Assembly: GCF_001418015.1 (NCBI RefSeq)
Contig: NZ_LIQG01000025.1
Location: 1-49,045, forward strand
DNA: 49,045 nucleotides
Origin: Lacinutrix mariniflava
Lineage (GTDB): Bacteria > Bacteroidota > Bacteroidia > Flavobacteriales > Flavobacteriaceae
Reading direction: 5' to 3'
Below are positions 26,301-36,915 of the stretch, piece by piece. Position 1 is the stretch's first letter; each line of letters starts with the position of its first letter. A model generated the notes under the pieces. It was not told the DNA's origin. It ran no database searches and saw nothing but the letters and a program-made list of their open reading frames with translations. The translations under genes and the position numbers were made by a program.

Positions 26301-29300
26301 ATTTGCGGTTGGCCACAAGGCAGCACTAGTTGTTCCTGTTGAAACTTGTAATGGAACTTCAATTTGATAATAGTTTTCGGTTAAATCATTACCCATTCTA
26401 ATAAAACCAACTAATTCTTTGTCTCCTAATCCAGGAAGATCTCCTTCTTCGGCATGCATAAACATTCTAAGACGTTTGTACTGTCTCATGTCTACGCTAA
26501 TATTTTTATAGACTGCTCTAGAATCTTTAGCACCTAAATCACACACGTTTACTACTAAAGATTGCTCGTTCTGATCTATAATAGAATTATTATTATTTAA
26601 TCTTTCTGGTTCAATTCCCGGAGGAGATTCATAACTACCATCATTTTCTTGTGTACTTACCACTCCAACGGTAAACTCTGTGTCATCAAAATTTGGAGAT
26701 GTTGGGCCTCCATCTAATGCTAATTGATATCGTCTCCAGTCGCTACGAACTAAATCTAAGGTACCAAAACGGAAAGTTGTTTGTTCTGAAAACCCATTTA
26801 AGTACATTCTTGCAAAACGAATGGAACGCAAATCTGTTATACCGTTTACAGCTTCAACATGATCTCCTTGAACTGGCACTCTAAATTGGTACCAACGCAC
26901 CTGTTCTGTGTTTCCGTTAGGTAAATCTCTTGAGCGTAATTTTACATCTTTAATAAAGTCACCAATTGGATTCCCTGGTGTAATTTCATTTGTACTATTT
27001 AGAGGTAAGTTTGGTCGTGTTAATTCTAATTCATATTCAAAATAACTATCGATAGTATTCATCGTGTTATCTCTATTAATATCTTCAACATCTGGTTGTG
27101 TTGTAGAGCCTCTATCGGTATCGCTAAATGTATCTGGCGAGTTACCTTGCACATTATTGTAACGCTTGTAACGATCTAAAACGTCTCCTTCTGCACTAAG
27201 ATAATATTGGTAGTTATCTGCTGATGGGTCAGTTAAACCACTAAAATCTGGAAAATTAACACCTTCTTCGGCATCGTTATAACCATCGAATCCAACATCT
27301 TGATTCGTACGCTCCTCTCCTGTAGAGTCGAATGCGTAAATTAACGCTTGATTTAATGGTACTACAGTGTTGTAACTAGTTGTTGGCAACAAATCAATAT
27401 TACCATCTGCTGGCAATCCATTTTCGTATTGCTTTCGTCCATCACGAAGGACGTCTTCTGAAATACTACCAAGGTTAAATACAAGCTTTCCTCCTGGATT
27501 TGTTGGATTATCTTGAAAAGGATCTTGCATCCAAAATTCAATATATTCTACATTAGATTGCTCGAAATCCGTAGATGTTAATGGTCTTGTTATACCTGCC
27601 CAACTATTGGTTGGTATTCCAAGAGTATTACCATCTGTATTTAACGTTTTAAAGTTATAAGGCCCTCTTTCTGTTGGGTAATAAGTTAAATCTAAAGTAT
27701 TTAAAACAGATGTTTGACCTTGTGCAATATCTTGTTCTGGAAATAACTCTTGCACAAATACACGAGAGGTGTACAAATTTGACACGTCGTCGTCGTCAAT
27801 TCCAGATGGTCTTTGTCCTCCGTAGAAAATAGGATCGATAGTATACCAGTTTAATAATGCCCTATCGTAACCATTCTCAATACCGTCTACATCATTAACT
27901 GCCGTTTCATTTAATAATATAGGTCTACTTGACAATCTCCATGATTGAGTCGATTTTAAATCAATACCATTTTGGCTACCTTCAAAATCATCTATATAAG
28001 CTGTAGCTTCTCCATTAAAGTCTGTTCCTTTTGGTGCTCCTGGTAATAAATAAGCAAATTCTCCACTAACCGATAAGTTTGATGGCGCATCTGTATCTAT
28101 ATTTGGTAATTTATTTGCTAACCTTGTAAAGAAAGGTACTTCTGTAGAATAGTTACCATTAAAGCCAAGTATAGTGTTATTTATTGGCTCACTATTATAG
28201 TTTGCTTTCTGGGTAATTGGCCTTTCGTTTAAATTAACGTAAGTAGCACCAATTAAGAATTTCTCGTTAAATTGGTGTTCTACGTTTATACCTGTATAAC
28301 GCTTTGTTTGCTGACCAAAAATCGAATTGTTTTCTGTAGTAACTTGAATTGGTGTGTTTGATGCTTTTAAAGCTTCATCTAAAATTTGTACACGACCTAA
28401 TTGATAATTTACAGTATAATCTACACCTTCTACAAGTACACGACCACCAGCAGTAACTTTTACAGAACCTCTAGGCACGTTAAAACCTCCAATGGCAATA
28501 CCATCTCCTCCTTGAGATTTATAACTCCCTTTTATTTGAAATTTATTTTTCTGAACCTCGTCTAAAGCTGCCGTTTTTGTTGCTTTATAAAGTATATCGT
28601 AAACATATTTTTCTTGATTAGCATTCGTGTATGTATCCGATTCATAATCGAAACCATTGTTTCCTGCATTACCATCATTATCTAGAACATCGAATAAATA
28701 ACGTCCAAACGGTTCTACTTTAGTAAAAACAATTTTTCCATTTTCGGGAATTACAGTTATTCCAGGTTCAAAATCGAAAAACCCATCACCATTAGCTTGT
28801 GGATCTCCATTATAATTTAATTTATCTAAATTGAATAAACGTAATAACGTAGTTTGTTCAATTGGTTCACCTTCAAAATCGGTTCCAAAAGGAGATCCAT
28901 CTACTGCTGTAATAAAATTTAAAGGTGCAGATTCGTTGTAGAAAATATTTAATTTAAAATCCTCTTGACTTAACTGGTAAGCTCCAGTATCGTAAATATT
29001 CTTCATCATTAAATCCCAAATAGGTTGAGATACAGATGTAATACTACTTTTAAGTAATTTTAATATTAAGTTGTTATTAGTTACGTTAGTTACTTCACCT
29101 GCGCTATTGGTTTCTACATCTGTCGCACCAATACCATCGTTTGCGAATTCACCAACTTGAAAAACTTGACCTCCAACCGTAAACTGGAAAGCTGCCGCTA
29201 ATACCTCGTCATTATTTAAGCGTTGATTTAATGAAATATAACCTAATTGCGTATTAATAACATACTCTTGACCTTCTTGTAATTTTCTAGTATTTTCTAA

Positions 29301-30584
29301 TTTGGCATAATCGAAACCTTCATTATATCCAGGAATTAGAATACCAGATTGAACTGTTGCAATATCTCTAATTCCATCTGTAATTTGCGAACCTGGCCCA
29401 CCAATATTTGTTGGATCTAAACGGTTGTTACCATTATCTGGATAAGCTCCAGGTCCAGCAGTAACAACAACACCAGTGTTACCAATAACAGCAGATTCTC
29501 CAAGATCTTGAAGTGCAACAATGTTTCTAACATTCTCGGTACTATTACTTCTATTAGTTACCCAAACTTCTGCTCTCGTAATTTGAATATTAGTATTAAT
29601 ATACGGATAATTAGCTAAAGCTTTGTCGTAGTTTTCGCGAAAGTATTGTGCTAAGAAAAAGTGACGGTTTTCATCGTAATCACGAATAAAGAAATCGAAT
29701 TCATCTAATGTACCACCACCTTGTGCGATTACAGAACGTGTGTCGGATTTTTGTTCAGAAAACACAGCGGTAACTGTTGTCTTTCCAAACTGTAATTTTG
29801 TTTTTACACCAAATAGACTTTGCGCTCCCGAAATTAGAGAACTGTTTAATGGCATACTTACATTACCAACTTCTAATTTTTGAAGTATTGAATCTTCACC
29901 TCCACCAAAAGTAGGATCGTATTCTAACTTTACTAATTGCTGGAAATCGAAACTCGCTTCGGTATCATAATTAGCTGTAACTTGTAGTCTTTCACCAACT
30001 TTACCTAATAAACTTAAGCTAATTCTCTGGTCGAAATCAAATGTAAAATTACTTCTATTTCTAGGCGAAAAAGATGGATTATCTTGTTTTGTAAATAAAA
30101 CTCCCAAATCCATTTCTAAAGAACCTTGCGGAACAACCTCAATAGTATTACCTCCAAAAATAGTTTCAAAAAAACCTGAGTTGACATAAAATTCTGGCAA
30201 CAAATTCTTTTTTGCTTCTTCGGAAGTCTCCTTTTTTCCATCGAAAGCATCTATCTTATCTTGGTAATACCCTTTTAAGTTTTCTTTAAACACCAAATCT
30301 TGATATTCTTTTGGTGTTAATATTATTGGATAATTAATATTAAAATTACCAACAGATTCTGTATAGACATAACGATTTGATTCAGGATCGTAAGTATACT
30401 TTGCAGTTATACTATTAGGGTTTGGCATTACAATATTACCAAAACTAAATCCCGTCTTTGTAGAATCGTTTTCTACTGATGGATCTGGATCTTGAGCAAA
30501 AGCGGTAAGCGATAACAAAAATGCAAATACTGTTAATGCACTCTGCTTAATCGATTTATAAAAGTATAGGTTAGGTGTATTCAA
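23340..30584 (-). CDS. sprA: T9SS outer-membrane translocon SprA
   Basis: A 2414-residue SprA/Sov protein, the giant beta-barrel pore through which type IX substrates leave the cell; in gliding species it is needed to export adhesins. The signal peptide (1-31) ends LTAFAQ. The N-terminal part has the SprA/Sov features [12 protein letters not shown] and [17 protein letters not shown] (~185), and the remainder is repeated beta strands to the final [12 protein letters not shown]. Length agrees with F. johnsoniae SprA (about 2400). The start is a TTG at 30584: no in-frame ATG lies between the ruvA stop and residue ~50, and starting later would remove the signal peptide. It follows ruvA by 6 bases in the same frame, after tandem TAG stops. 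Confidence 0.96.
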   Translation of the reverse strand: MNTPNLYFYKSIKQSALTVFAFLLSLTAFAQDPDPSVENDSTKTGFSFGNIVMPNPNSITAKYTYDPESNRYVYTESVGNFNINYPIILTPKEYQDLVFKENLKGYYQDKIDAFDGKKETSEEAKKNLLPEFYVNSGFFETIFGGNTIEVVPQGSLEMDLGVLFTKQDNPSFSPRNRSNFTFDFDQRISLSLLGKVGERLQVTANYDTEASFDFQQLVKLEYDPTFGGGEDSILQKLEVGNVSMPLNSSLISGAQSLFGVKTKLQFGKTTVTAVFSEQKSDTRSVIAQGGGTLDEFDFFIRDYDENRHFFLAQYFRENYDKALANYPYINTNIQITRAEVWVTNRSNSTENVRNIVALQDLGESAVIGNTGVVVTAGPGAYPDNGNNRLDPTNIGGPGSQITDGIRDIATVQSGILIPGYNEGFDYAKLENTRKLQEGQEYVINTQLGYISLNQRLNNDEVLAAAFQFTVGGQVFQVGEFANDGIGATDVETNSAGEVTNVTNNNLILKLLKSSITSVSQPIWDLMMKNIYDTGAYQLSQEDFKLNIFYNESAPLNFITAVDGSPFGTDFEGEPIEQTTLLRLFNLDKLNYNGDPQANGDGFFDFEPGITVIPENGKIVFTKVEPFGRYLFDVLDNDGNAGNNGFDYESDTYTNANQEKYVYDILYKATKTAALDEVQKNKFQIKGSYKSQGGDGIAIGGFNVPRGSVKVTAGGRVLVEGVDYTVNYQLGRVQILDEALKASNTPIQVTTENNSIFGQQTKRYTGINVEHQFNEKFLIGATYVNLNERPITQKANYNSEPINNTILGFNGNYSTEVPFFTRLANKLPNIDTDAPSNLSVSGEFAYLLPGAPKGTDFNGEATAYIDDFEGSQNGIDLKSTQSWRLSSRPILLNETAVNDVDGIENGYDRALLNWYTIDPIFYGGQRPSGIDDDDVSNLYTSRVFVQELFPEQDIAQGQTSVLNTLDLTYYPTERGPYNFKTLNTDGNTLGIPTNSWAGITRPLTSTDFEQSNVEYIEFWMQDPFQDNPTNPGGKLVFNLGSISEDVLRDGRKQYENGLPADGNIDLLPTTSYNTVVPLNQALIYAFDSTGEERTNQDVGFDGYNDAEEGVNFPDFSGLTDPSADNYQYYLSAEGDVLDRYKRYNNVQGNSPDTFSDTDRGSTTQPDVEDINRDNTMNTIDSYFEYELELTRPNLPLNSTNEITPGNPIGDFIKDVKLRSRDLPNGNTEQVRWYQFRVPVQGDHVEAVNGITDLRSIRFARMYLNGFSEQTTFRFGTLDLVRSDWRRYQLALDGGPTSPNFDDTEFTVGVVSTQENDGSYESPPGIEPERLNNNNSIIDQNEQSLVVNVCDLGAKDSRAVYKNISVDMRQYKRLRMFMHAEEGDLPGLGDKELVGFIRMGNDLTENYYQIEVPLQVSTGTTSAALWPTANEINLPLELLEQIKSLGIANGTLANPDATFYDVVNGELIQIPTATQYENYELGQTRLAIKGNPNFGAVRTLMVGVKNGSPNTQCGEVWFNELRLSDMDNEGGWAAIMNVDTNFADFANISATGRMSTAGFGSVDQGPQERSMEEVKQYDVVTNINIGQLLPKKWGVQLPFNYGQGVELITPEYDAQYEDLRLQDRIDAAGSADEKKTIREQSEEYTKRRSINFIGVRKVRTGESKPRFYDVENLTFNHSYNKVEHRDFEIERSIDKQARTGASYAYNFEPKVFEPFKKNDSLFTGKYWKLLKDFNLNLLPSSFTVNSDIKRQFNRQRFREVELGGNNIGLEELFRRNYNFDFQSTVNWNLTKSLSFNFAVANNNIVRNYFKDNIINGEQDSSQDVWNGYFDIGDANMRSQTLGINYELPFSKFPALDFLKATYSYQGLYQWQKGSDLFGELVADDGLTYDLGNSISNGNTHNINSTLDMRKFYKYLGIKKKRVIKSNGKVSRLSRSATPPGTVSKEDDKKAAAKKKSGLGTGITNFGIGILTSVKRIQANYSENNGTFLPGFLDTPGFISASKPTFGYTLGSQSDIRDLAARNGWLTVFPDFNQQYTKNHTKQLDLSANLEPFNDLKIDLVGTRTYAENYTENYRIDNNEYTSLTPNVFGNFNISTFTLPTAFGKSDEISSEAFDAFRENRLTIARRLAAEKGANVGDVDAEGYPLGFGKTSQAVLLPAFLSAYTGQNAEKTKLGAFRNVPIPNWDLKYTGLMKFNWFKKRFKRLSLSHGYRSSYTINQFRTNLDFNGIDYSEPYASQPSDDLDQAGNFKNAELYSNINLTELFSPLIKVDMEMKNSVVVGVEVRKDRLLSLSFDNNLMTEIQGKEYSLKLGYRFKDVRIKSKLAGPKKSIVSDLLMEANLSVRDNKTIIRYLDLENNQITSGQTIYGLKYNANYAFSKNLTGIFYFDYTFSEYAISTAFPQTTIRSGFTLRYNFGN

Positions 30585-30590
30585 AATCTA

Positions 30591-31172
30591 CTATAATTTT
30601 TTTAAAGCTTGTTTAATTATGGACTCTACGCTTGCCTCAGGTTCAGATACAACAATTTTATCCACCACGCGTTCAGCTTGCTTTTTCGCAAAACCTAGAA
30701 CTTCTAAAGCAGATAACGCTTCATCTTTGTTGGTATTGCTTCTATTAACAGAAACTTCATCAATATCATAAATTTTAATGATTTTATCTTTTAAATCTAT
30801 AATTACACGCTGAGCAGTTTTTACACCAATTCCTTTTATAGATTGAATAAGTGCAACATCCTCTGTAGCAATACCTTCCCTTATTTGTTTTGGTGTTAAA
30901 GACGATAGCATTGTTCGTGCTGTATTAGTACCTATACCACTTACCGAAATAAGTAATCTAAATACCTCGCGCTCACCTTTAGTTACAAAACCATAAAGGC
31001 TATGCGAATCTTCTTTAACCTGAAGGTGTGTAAATAACTGTATATTTTCCTGTTCCGGGATTTGAGAAAAAGTATTTAAAGAAATATTTAATAAATAACC
31101 AACACCGTTACAGTCTATAACAACATCTGTTGGATTTTTTTCAACTAATTTTCCCTTAATATGTGTAATCAT
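30591..31172 (-). CDS. ruvA: Holliday junction DNA helicase subunit RuvA
   Basis: A 193-residue RuvA, which binds four-way junctions as a tetramer and loads RuvB for branch migration. The N-terminal OB domain begins MITHIKGKLVEKNPTDVVID. Two helix-hairpin-helix motifs follow (LISVSGIGTNTAR at ~78-90 and IQSIKGIGVKTAQR at ~109-122). The C-terminal RuvB-binding domain (~145-193) has ALEVLGFAKKQAE. It is not adjacent to ruvB (5 kb away) or ruvC here. It is probably cotranscribed with sprA, from a promoter box at 31195-31202. Confidence 0.96.
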   Translation of the reverse strand: MITHIKGKLVEKNPTDVVIDCNGVGYLLNISLNTFSQIPEQENIQLFTHLQVKEDSHSLYGFVTKGEREVFRLLISVSGIGTNTARTMLSSLTPKQIREGIATEDVALIQSIKGIGVKTAQRVIIDLKDKIIKIYDIDEVSVNRSNTNKDEALSALEVLGFAKKQAERVVDKIVVSEPEASVESIIKQALKKL

Positions 31173-31194
31173 TTACTTTTTCTTGTTAAGATTT

Positions 31195-31202
31195 CAAATG
31201 TA
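31195..31202 (-). promoter_or_regulatory. -7 box for ruvA-sprA
   Basis: TACATTTG on the minus strand, 22 bases before the ruvA ATG, matches the -7 consensus. No TTG is evident at -33. It would give a leader of about 16 bases. Confidence 0.45.
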
Positions 31203-31224
31203 ATAAAATTCTTGGACTAAAAAA

Positions 31225-33522
31225 TTACTCACTTTTTTGACTCATTACTGCTTCTTTTCCTTTCTGTTGTGCATCTATTACTGCAATTGCAGTCATATTT
31301 ACAATTTCGTCTACACTTGCATCTAATTGTAAAATATGAACAGGTTTGCGTAAGCCCATCATAATTGGACCAATAGATTCTGCTTTATTCAATTCTTTAA
31401 GCAATTTGTAAGTAATATTTGCTGACTCTAAATTTGGAAAAATAAGTGTATTCACCTTATGTCCTGCTAATTTTGAAAACGGAAACTTATCCTGAAGCAT
31501 TTTGTTATTAAGTGCAAAATCTGTTTGCAATTCTCCATCTACTATTAAATCTGGATGTCTTTTATGCAAATAAGAAACTGCTTCACGCACTTTAGTTGCT
31601 GTTTGATCTTTTGAAGAGCCAAAGTTTGAAAAACTTGTCATAGCCATTACTGGTTTTAATCCAAACATTTTAACAACACCAGAAGTCATTTGTGCTATTT
31701 TAATTAAATCTTTAGCTGAAGGATTAATATTTATAGACGTATCGCTTAAAAACATTGGCCCACGTTCCGTCATCATTACATTAGTTGTTGCAATTCTAGT
31801 AGAACCAGGTGCTAAACCAATAAGCTCTAACATTGGTTTTACAACTTGAGGATAACTACGAGAGTAACCAGATATTAAAGCATCTGCATCTCCTTCATTA
31901 ATCATCATTGCAGCGTAATAATTACGTTCGCGCATTAATTTTTGAGCCTCTAATAAAGTAACTCCTCTACGTTTACGTTGCTCCCAATAGACTTGAGCGT
32001 ATTTGTTCTTTTGCTCATTTTGTTCATCCGTTTTAGGGTCGATTATAAGCACATCTGCATCAAACTCGATTTCTTCCTTTAAACGCTCTATCTCATCTTT
32101 TCTTCCTAATAAAATAGGAATTGCTATGCCTTCATCATGAACTATTTGCGCAGCTTTAAGTACATCTATATGGTCTGCTTCTGCATAAACCACACGCTTA
32201 GGAGCAGATTTAGCTCTATTTAAAAGCAGTCTAATAATTTTATTATCATTACCCAAACGCTCTAACAATGAGTCTTTATACTTTTCCCAATCTTCTATTG
32301 GTTCTAATGCCACTCCACTTTCCATTGCAGCCCTTGCAACCGCTGGAGACACTTCTCCAATAAGTCTTGGATCGAATGGTTTTGGAATAATATACTCTTT
32401 ACCAAAAGTTAGTCTGGTTTCATTATATGCAATATTTACTTGCTCTGGCACCGGTTCTTTTGCCAAATTAGCTAATGCTACAACGGCTGCCATTTTCATG
32501 GCTTCATTAATTTTTGTCGCGCGCACATCTAAAGCTCCTCTAAAAATAAAAGGAAAACCAAGTACGTTATTTACTTGATTAGGATGATCGCTACGTCCTG
32601 TAGCCATAATAATGTCATCTCTAGTGTCTATTGCTAATTGATATTGGATTTCTGGATCTGGATTAGCCATTGCAAAAACAATAGGATTCTTAGCCATTAC
32701 CAATAACATTGCTGGAGTTACAATGTCTGAAGTAGATAATCCAACAAAAACGTCGGCATCTTTCATGGCTTCATCTAAAGTATCAATTTTTCTATGTGTT
32801 GCAAATTCTGCTTTTTGAGACGTTAAATTATCTCTATCGTCTCTAATTACACCTTTACTATCTAGCATAACAACGTTTTCACGCTTGGCACCAAATGCTA
32901 AGTATAATCGTGTACAGGAAATGGCTGCTGCTCCAGCTCCACTTACAACTATTTTTACGTCTTCAATTTTCTTTTCTGAAAGCTCTAATGCATTTAATAA
33001 GGCTGCTGCCGAAATTATAGCCGTACCATGTTGGTCGTCATGCATTACAGGAATATCTAACTCCTCCTTTAAGCGCCTTTCTATTTCGAAAGCTTCTGGA
33101 GCTTTTATATCTTCAAGGTTAATACCACCAAAAGTAGGTGCTATCATTTTCACGGTTTGTATAAACTCTTCAATATTTTCTGTATCTACTTCAATATCGA
33201 AAACATCAATATCTGCAAAGATTTTAAATAGTAAACCTTTACCTTCCATTACAGGCTTTGAAGCTTCTGGTCCAATATTTCCTAAACCTAAAACTGCTGT
33301 TCCATTAGATATTACAGCTACAAGGTTTCCTTTTGCTGTATACTTATATACATTGTTGACATCCTTTGCTATTTCTAAACAAGGCTCTGCCACACCCGGA
33401 GAGTAAGCTAAAGCCAAATCTCTTTGACTTGCATATTTCTTTGTAGGTACAACTTTTATTTTTCCTGGAGTAGGCTTAGCATGGTATACTAAGGCTTCTC
33501 TTCTTTTGCTTTGTTTGCTCAT
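31225..33522 (-). CDS. maeB: NADP-dependent malic enzyme with C-terminal phosphotransacetylase-like domain
   Basis: A 765-residue MaeB, which oxidatively decarboxylates malate to pyruvate with NADP reduction. The N-terminal malic enzyme domain (to ~410) has YSPGVAEPCLEI near 40-51, ISNGTAVLGLGNIGP, VMHDDQHGTAII (~159-170) and the nucleotide-binding VVSGAGAAAISC. Residues ~430-765 form a phosphate-acetyltransferase-like domain (for example GDADALISGYSRSYP). In the E. coli enzyme that domain is regulatory and responds to acetyl-CoA rather than acting as an enzyme; the same is assumed here. ATG at 33522. A promoter box lies upstream and the gene runs toward ruvA with a 52-base gap. Confidence 0.95.
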   Translation of the reverse strand: MSKQSKRREALVYHAKPTPGKIKVVPTKKYASQRDLALAYSPGVAEPCLEIAKDVNNVYKYTAKGNLVAVISNGTAVLGLGNIGPEASKPVMEGKGLLFKIFADIDVFDIEVDTENIEEFIQTVKMIAPTFGGINLEDIKAPEAFEIERRLKEELDIPVMHDDQHGTAIISAAALLNALELSEKKIEDVKIVVSGAGAAAISCTRLYLAFGAKRENVVMLDSKGVIRDDRDNLTSQKAEFATHRKIDTLDEAMKDADVFVGLSTSDIVTPAMLLVMAKNPIVFAMANPDPEIQYQLAIDTRDDIIMATGRSDHPNQVNNVLGFPFIFRGALDVRATKINEAMKMAAVVALANLAKEPVPEQVNIAYNETRLTFGKEYIIPKPFDPRLIGEVSPAVARAAMESGVALEPIEDWEKYKDSLLERLGNDNKIIRLLLNRAKSAPKRVVYAEADHIDVLKAAQIVHDEGIAIPILLGRKDEIERLKEEIEFDADVLIIDPKTDEQNEQKNKYAQVYWEQRKRRGVTLLEAQKLMRERNYYAAMMINEGDADALISGYSRSYPQVVKPMLELIGLAPGSTRIATTNVMMTERGPMFLSDTSININPSAKDLIKIAQMTSGVVKMFGLKPVMAMTSFSNFGSSKDQTATKVREAVSYLHKRHPDLIVDGELQTDFALNNKMLQDKFPFSKLAGHKVNTLIFPNLESANITYKLLKELNKAESIGPIMMGLRKPVHILQLDASVDEIVNMTAIAVIDAQQKGKEAVMSQKSE

Positions 33523-33545
33523 ATTTTAGCTTTTACTCTGACATA

Positions 33546-33553
33546 CAAATGTA
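33546..33553 (-). promoter_or_regulatory. -7 box for maeB
   Basis: TACATTTG on the minus strand matches TAnnTTTG, 23 bases before the maeB ATG. No clear -33 element. Confidence 0.45.
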
Positions 33554-33705
33554 ACGTTTTTGAAAGAAAAGAAATGATGAAAAAATTTTATCTTCTTACT
33601 TCTATTTCTCATTTTAATAAATTTTTCTATCTATTTCTTACATGTTTTGTTTTACAGTTGTTTTCTACAATAAGATTTTACTAAATTACTTTTCAATTTA
33701 AAAAG

Positions 33706-33738
33706 AAAAAAGGCTTAACACTAATGAGTGCTAAGCCT
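33706..33738 (-). terminator. Terminator after the lipoprotein gene
   Basis: Arms AAAAAGGCTTA-ACACT and AGTG-CTAAGCCTTTTT around loop AATG. The single mismatch becomes a G-U pair in minus-strand RNA, and TTTTTTCTTTTT follows on that strand. It stops transcription from 34670 before maeB. Confidence 0.85.
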
Positions 33739-33767
33739 TTTTAAATAGAATTACTTTTAATTAAATA

Positions 33768-34670
33768 TTATTCAAGTATTATTGCTCCTTCTTGCTTAGA
33801 GAAGAATCCTTCTTCTACAGTTGGAGAGAAACTAATATCACTAACATCTATTTTGGTAATATATTCACCTAAACCATCCTTATCTTTAGTAGACCAATAG
33901 GTTTTAAAACCTTTAGCAAAAACAACTCCATCTACAACTGTTTTTTCTTGGCTCACTGTTATTTTTTCTGGAGCATGACCACCATTTGGAAAATACTCAG
34001 GATAAGAAACAATATATTTAAAAGCAGTTACTAAATTAGTTTTTGAACTAATATATAAAATATAATAATCGTCTGGTGCAGAACCAACACCTGCACTATA
34101 TGTTGCTTTAATTACTTTTTGAGTCCCTCCTTGAAACTCTGTTTCTGGCAATAACTCTAAATTTACTCCTTCACCATCCAAAACAAAAGGATGACCAGAA
34201 AAGTATAATGGTGTTAAAGCCCAAAATTTAGTATCGTATTCAAAAGATGTACTATCCTTAGCTTTTATCCAAGCTTCTTTACCGTCCCATCCAAAAATAG
34301 AGCTTGGATCTTTAATACTATTATGTCTTGCTTTGTTACTCCAAGTATCTATGGTTTGGTATGAGTTTCTAATACCTTTACCATTTACTGGTTGATAATT
34401 AAACTGTAAAGAGAAATATCCATTTCCATACCATTTGTCTAAACCTCCATGAGCTTCCATTGCACTCCATAAAACTTTACCCGCGTCTGTAGCATTAAGT
34501 CTTTTATTAGCAGCATCTACTCTTTTTTGAATCCAAGAATTTGGAATATTATATTGATTTTCTGCTATTTCCACATCCTCTTTAATATTTGTTTCTTCTT
34601 TTTTTGTTTGCTTACAAGCAACAATACTTAATACTAAAAATAGACCTAGAAATTTAATTGATGTTTTCAT
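33768..34670 (-). CDS. Lipoprotein of unknown function (DUF6503-like)
   Basis: A 300-residue lipoprotein. The signal peptide ends in a lipobox LSIVAC with the acylated Cys at 19, followed by Lys/Glu-rich residues. The mature part has AMEAHGGLDKWYGNGYFSLQF, then alternating beta strands with several aromatic residues. This fits the lipoprotein-localisation (LolA/LolB) style of half-barrel and what I recall of DUF6503, but the family name is uncertain. The chain is anchored in an envelope membrane; the ligand is unknown. ATG at 34670. It is followed by a strong terminator, and lies 70 bases downstream of queG with no promoter box seen. Confidence 0.75.
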   Translation of the reverse strand: MKTSIKFLGLFLVLSIVACKQTKKEETNIKEDVEIAENQYNIPNSWIQKRVDAANKRLNATDAGKVLWSAMEAHGGLDKWYGNGYFSLQFNYQPVNGKGIRNSYQTIDTWSNKARHNSIKDPSSIFGWDGKEAWIKAKDSTSFEYDTKFWALTPLYFSGHPFVLDGEGVNLELLPETEFQGGTQKVIKATYSAGVGSAPDDYYILYISSKTNLVTAFKYIVSYPEYFPNGGHAPEKITVSQEKTVVDGVVFAKGFKTYWSTKDKDGLGEYITKIDVSDISFSPTVEEGFFSKQEGAIILE

Positions 34671-34740
34671 TTTATTATTATCTTTTTAATTAATATTTAA
34701 TAGTCGAGATAAATTACCTATCCTTTCAATACAGAAAGAA

Positions 34741-35667
34741 TTATTTCAAGAAATTTATATTTCGTTGTAATCCTGAAAATTTAGTACGCTTAACTGCACT
34801 TTTTTGAAAAACGTTTTTAAACACATCTTCAGTAATTTCTTCCCAATCTTTCTTAGTCATATCTAATAACTCCGGATGCGGATTAAAAAGTGGTTCGTTA
34901 TGTGGCTTAGAGAATTTATTCCACGGGCACACATCTTGGCAAACATCGCAACCAAACATCCAATTATCAAACTTACCTTTCATTGTGTTAGGTAATTGAT
35001 CTTTTAGTTCTATTGTAAAATAACTTATGCACTTACTTCCGTCAACAACATAGGGCTCTGTAATTGCTTGTGTTGGACACGCGTCTATACAAGCGGTACA
35101 CGTTCCGCAATGGTCTGTTGTAGCGTGATCGTATTCCAAATCTAAATCTATTATTAATTCGGCTATAAAATAAAAAGAACCTACACGCTGTGTTAATAAA
35201 TTACTATGCTTGCCTATCCAACCTAAACCTGATTTTGCAGCCCAAGCTTTATCTAAAACTGGTGCAGAATCTACAAATGCTCTTCCACTTACTTCGCCTA
35301 TTTCATCTTGAATAAAATGCGTAAGCTCTTTTAACTTAGACTTAATAATGTGATGATAATCGTGACCATAGGCATATTTAGAAAGTTTTGGTGCTTCGGT
35401 ATCTTTTTGTGCTTCTGAAGGATAATAATTAAGTAAAAGAGAGATAACACTTTTAGAATCGTCGACTAATTTTGTTGGGTCTAAACGTTTATCGAAATGG
35501 TTTTCCATGTAACTCATTTCTCCATTCATATTCTTATTAAGCCAATTTTCTAGTCGTGGTGCTTCAACCTCTAAAAATTCAGCTTTACTAATACCACAAG
35601 ACAAAAAACCGAGGCGTTTGGCTTCGGTTTTAATTAAACTTGTGTATTTAGCTTTATTGTTTATCAT
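34741..35667 (-). CDS. queG: Epoxyqueuosine reductase QueG
   Basis: A 308-residue cobalamin- and Fe-S-dependent enzyme that converts epoxyqueuosine to queuosine in tRNA, the last step of the pathway. The N-terminal DUF1730 domain has LLNYYPS and [13 protein letters not shown] (~97-109). [17 protein letters not shown] (~162-178) is a family signature. Two [4Fe-4S] clusters are supplied by [12 protein letters not shown] (~207-218) with the later [10 protein letters not shown] (~259-268). The C-terminal HEAT-like extension found in longer members is absent; the ~310-residue form is common. It starts 32 bases after ruvB and is probably cotranscribed with it. Confidence 0.95.
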   Translation of the reverse strand: MINNKAKYTSLIKTEAKRLGFLSCGISKAEFLEVEAPRLENWLNKNMNGEMSYMENHFDKRLDPTKLVDDSKSVISLLLNYYPSEAQKDTEAPKLSKYAYGHDYHHIIKSKLKELTHFIQDEIGEVSGRAFVDSAPVLDKAWAAKSGLGWIGKHSNLLTQRVGSFYFIAELIIDLDLEYDHATTDHCGTCTACIDACPTQAITEPYVVDGSKCISYFTIELKDQLPNTMKGKFDNWMFGCDVCQDVCPWNKFSKPHNEPLFNPHPELLDMTKKDWEEITEDVFKNVFQKSAVKRTKFSGLQRNINFLK

Positions 35668-35699
35668 ATATTGAAGATTCCTACATTAACAGCAATATA

Positions 35700-36722
35700 T
35701 TAAAATAATCCTCCTTGAGTTGGACCTTTTACTCTTCCGAGATGTTTGTACGCTAACTCTGTGACTTCTCTACCTCTAGGAGTACGCATAATAAAACCTT
35801 GTTGAATTAAAAAAGGTTCGTAAACTTCTTCAATAGTTTCTGAACTTTCACTTACTGCTGTTGCAATGGTTGAAACACCTACTGGTCCTCCTTTAAATTT
35901 ATCGATTATTGTCGACAGAATTTTATTATCCATCTCATCCAACCCATAAGCATCAACATTTAAAGCTTCGAGAGAAAACTTTGCAATTTTAATATCTATG
36001 CTTCCATTACCTTTTATTTGAGCAAAATCACGAACACGACGTAATAACGCATTTGCTATTCTAGGTGTTCCTCTACTTCTACCTGCAATTTCTATTGCAG
36101 CTTCCATAGCTATTGGCACATTTAATATTTGCGCACTACGTTGTATAATTGTACTTAATAATTCAGTATCGTAATATTGTAATCTACTCTGGATTCCAAA
36201 ACGTGCTCGCATTGGTGCAGTAAGTAAACCAGAACGTGTGGTTGCACCAACTAAAGTGAATGGGTTTAAATTTAATTGAACCGTTCTTGCGTTTGGTCCA
36301 GACTCAATCATGATATCTATTTTAAAGTCTTCCATTGCAGAATAAAGATATTCCTCTACAATTGGACTTAATCGATGTATCTCATCAATAAAAAGCACAT
36401 CTCTATCATCAAGGTTAGTTAATAAACCTGCTAAGTCACCTGGCTTGTCTAAAACTGGTCCAGAAGTAACTTTAATGCCTACATCTAACTCATTAGCAAG
36501 TATGTTTGCTAAAGTAGTTTTACCTAAGCCTGGAGGGCCATGAAATAATGTATGGTCTAAAGCTTCATTTCTTTGGTTAGCAGCTTCAACGAAAATCTTT
36601 AAATTTTCCAACACTTGGTCTTGACCAGAAAAATCTTCAAAAGATAGTGGTCTTAATGTTTTTTCGATGTCAAACTCTTCAGAAGAAAAATTATCGTTGG
36701 AAGGATCTAGGTTTTCGTTCAT
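35700..36722 (-). CDS. ruvB: Holliday junction DNA helicase subunit RuvB
   Basis: A 340-residue AAA+ motor that drives branch migration with RuvA. Walker A is GPPGLGKT (62-69) and Walker B is FIDEIH (111-116). The sensor region is [19 protein letters not shown] and the arginine finger lies in [16 protein letters not shown]. The C-terminal winged helix has [14 protein letters not shown] and ends [17 protein letters not shown], as usual. ATG at 36720-36722. Unlike most genes here it has an SD-like GGAAAGG 4 bases ahead of the start, partly inside a small GC-rich hairpin. It heads the transcript with queG. Confidence 0.97.
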   Translation of the reverse strand: MNENLDPSNDNFSSEEFDIEKTLRPLSFEDFSGQDQVLENLKIFVEAANQRNEALDHTLFHGPPGLGKTTLANILANELDVGIKVTSGPVLDKPGDLAGLLTNLDDRDVLFIDEIHRLSPIVEEYLYSAMEDFKIDIMIESGPNARTVQLNLNPFTLVGATTRSGLLTAPMRARFGIQSRLQYYDTELLSTIIQRSAQILNVPIAMEAAIEIAGRSRGTPRIANALLRRVRDFAQIKGNGSIDIKIAKFSLEALNVDAYGLDEMDNKILSTIIDKFKGGPVGVSTIATAVSESSETIEEVYEPFLIQQGFIMRTPRGREVTELAYKHLGRVKGPTQGGLF

Positions 36723-36730
36723 GGGCCTTT

Positions 36731-36785
36731 CCGCGAAAGCGGTATTCTTATTTAATACTATTTAAAACTCATTATTCCATGAGTT
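36731..36785 (-). promoter_or_regulatory. Structured leader of ruvB
   Basis: Two inverted repeats lie between the ruvB promoter box and its ATG. CCGC-TTTC-GCGG (36742-36731 on the minus strand) overlaps the SD-like GGAAAGG. A 7-base-arm repeat AACTCAT/ATGAGTT is at 36766-36785. The leader would be about 85 bases, longer than the 15-30 bases implied for other genes here. The CCGCTTTCGCGG core also resembles a dispersed flavobacterial intergenic sequence. A regulatory function is inference. Confidence 0.4.
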
Positions 36786-36814
36786 AAATTACAACCGAAT
36801 AACTTCAGCTTACA

Positions 36815-36822
36815 CAAATATA
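36815..36822 (-). promoter_or_regulatory. -7 box for ruvB-queG
   Basis: TATATTTG on the minus strand matches TAnnTTTG and sits only 3 bases from the terminator of the upstream respiratory operon. Confidence 0.45.
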
Positions 36823-36825
36823 AAG

Positions 36826-36864
36826 AAAAAGCCTTTCAGTTTTTATTAGACTGAAAGGCTTTTT
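36826..36864 (-). terminator. Terminator of the act-cox operon
   Basis: Perfect 15-base arms AAAAAGCCTTTCAGT (36826-36840) and its complement (36850-36864) around a 9-base loop, 50 bases past the ctaD stop, flanked by A/T runs. This closes the long transcript starting at 48384. Confidence 0.9.
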
Positions 36865-36915
36865 AATATGTTATGATTTCTCAGTAGTGAGAGACCCTTT
36901 TTACAAAGTCATTTT

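Noticed and set aside
32885-33406. A 173-codon open frame on the plus strand inside maeB
   Set aside because: It is antisense to strongly conserved malic enzyme motifs, has no recognisable domain and low-complexity Ser/Ile/Lys composition, and is a shadow of the real gene.
36826-36864. The long inverted repeat as a possible attachment site or mobile-element end
   Set aside because: It has no matching copy, no transposase or integrase nearby, and the shape and position of an ordinary terminator after ctaD.
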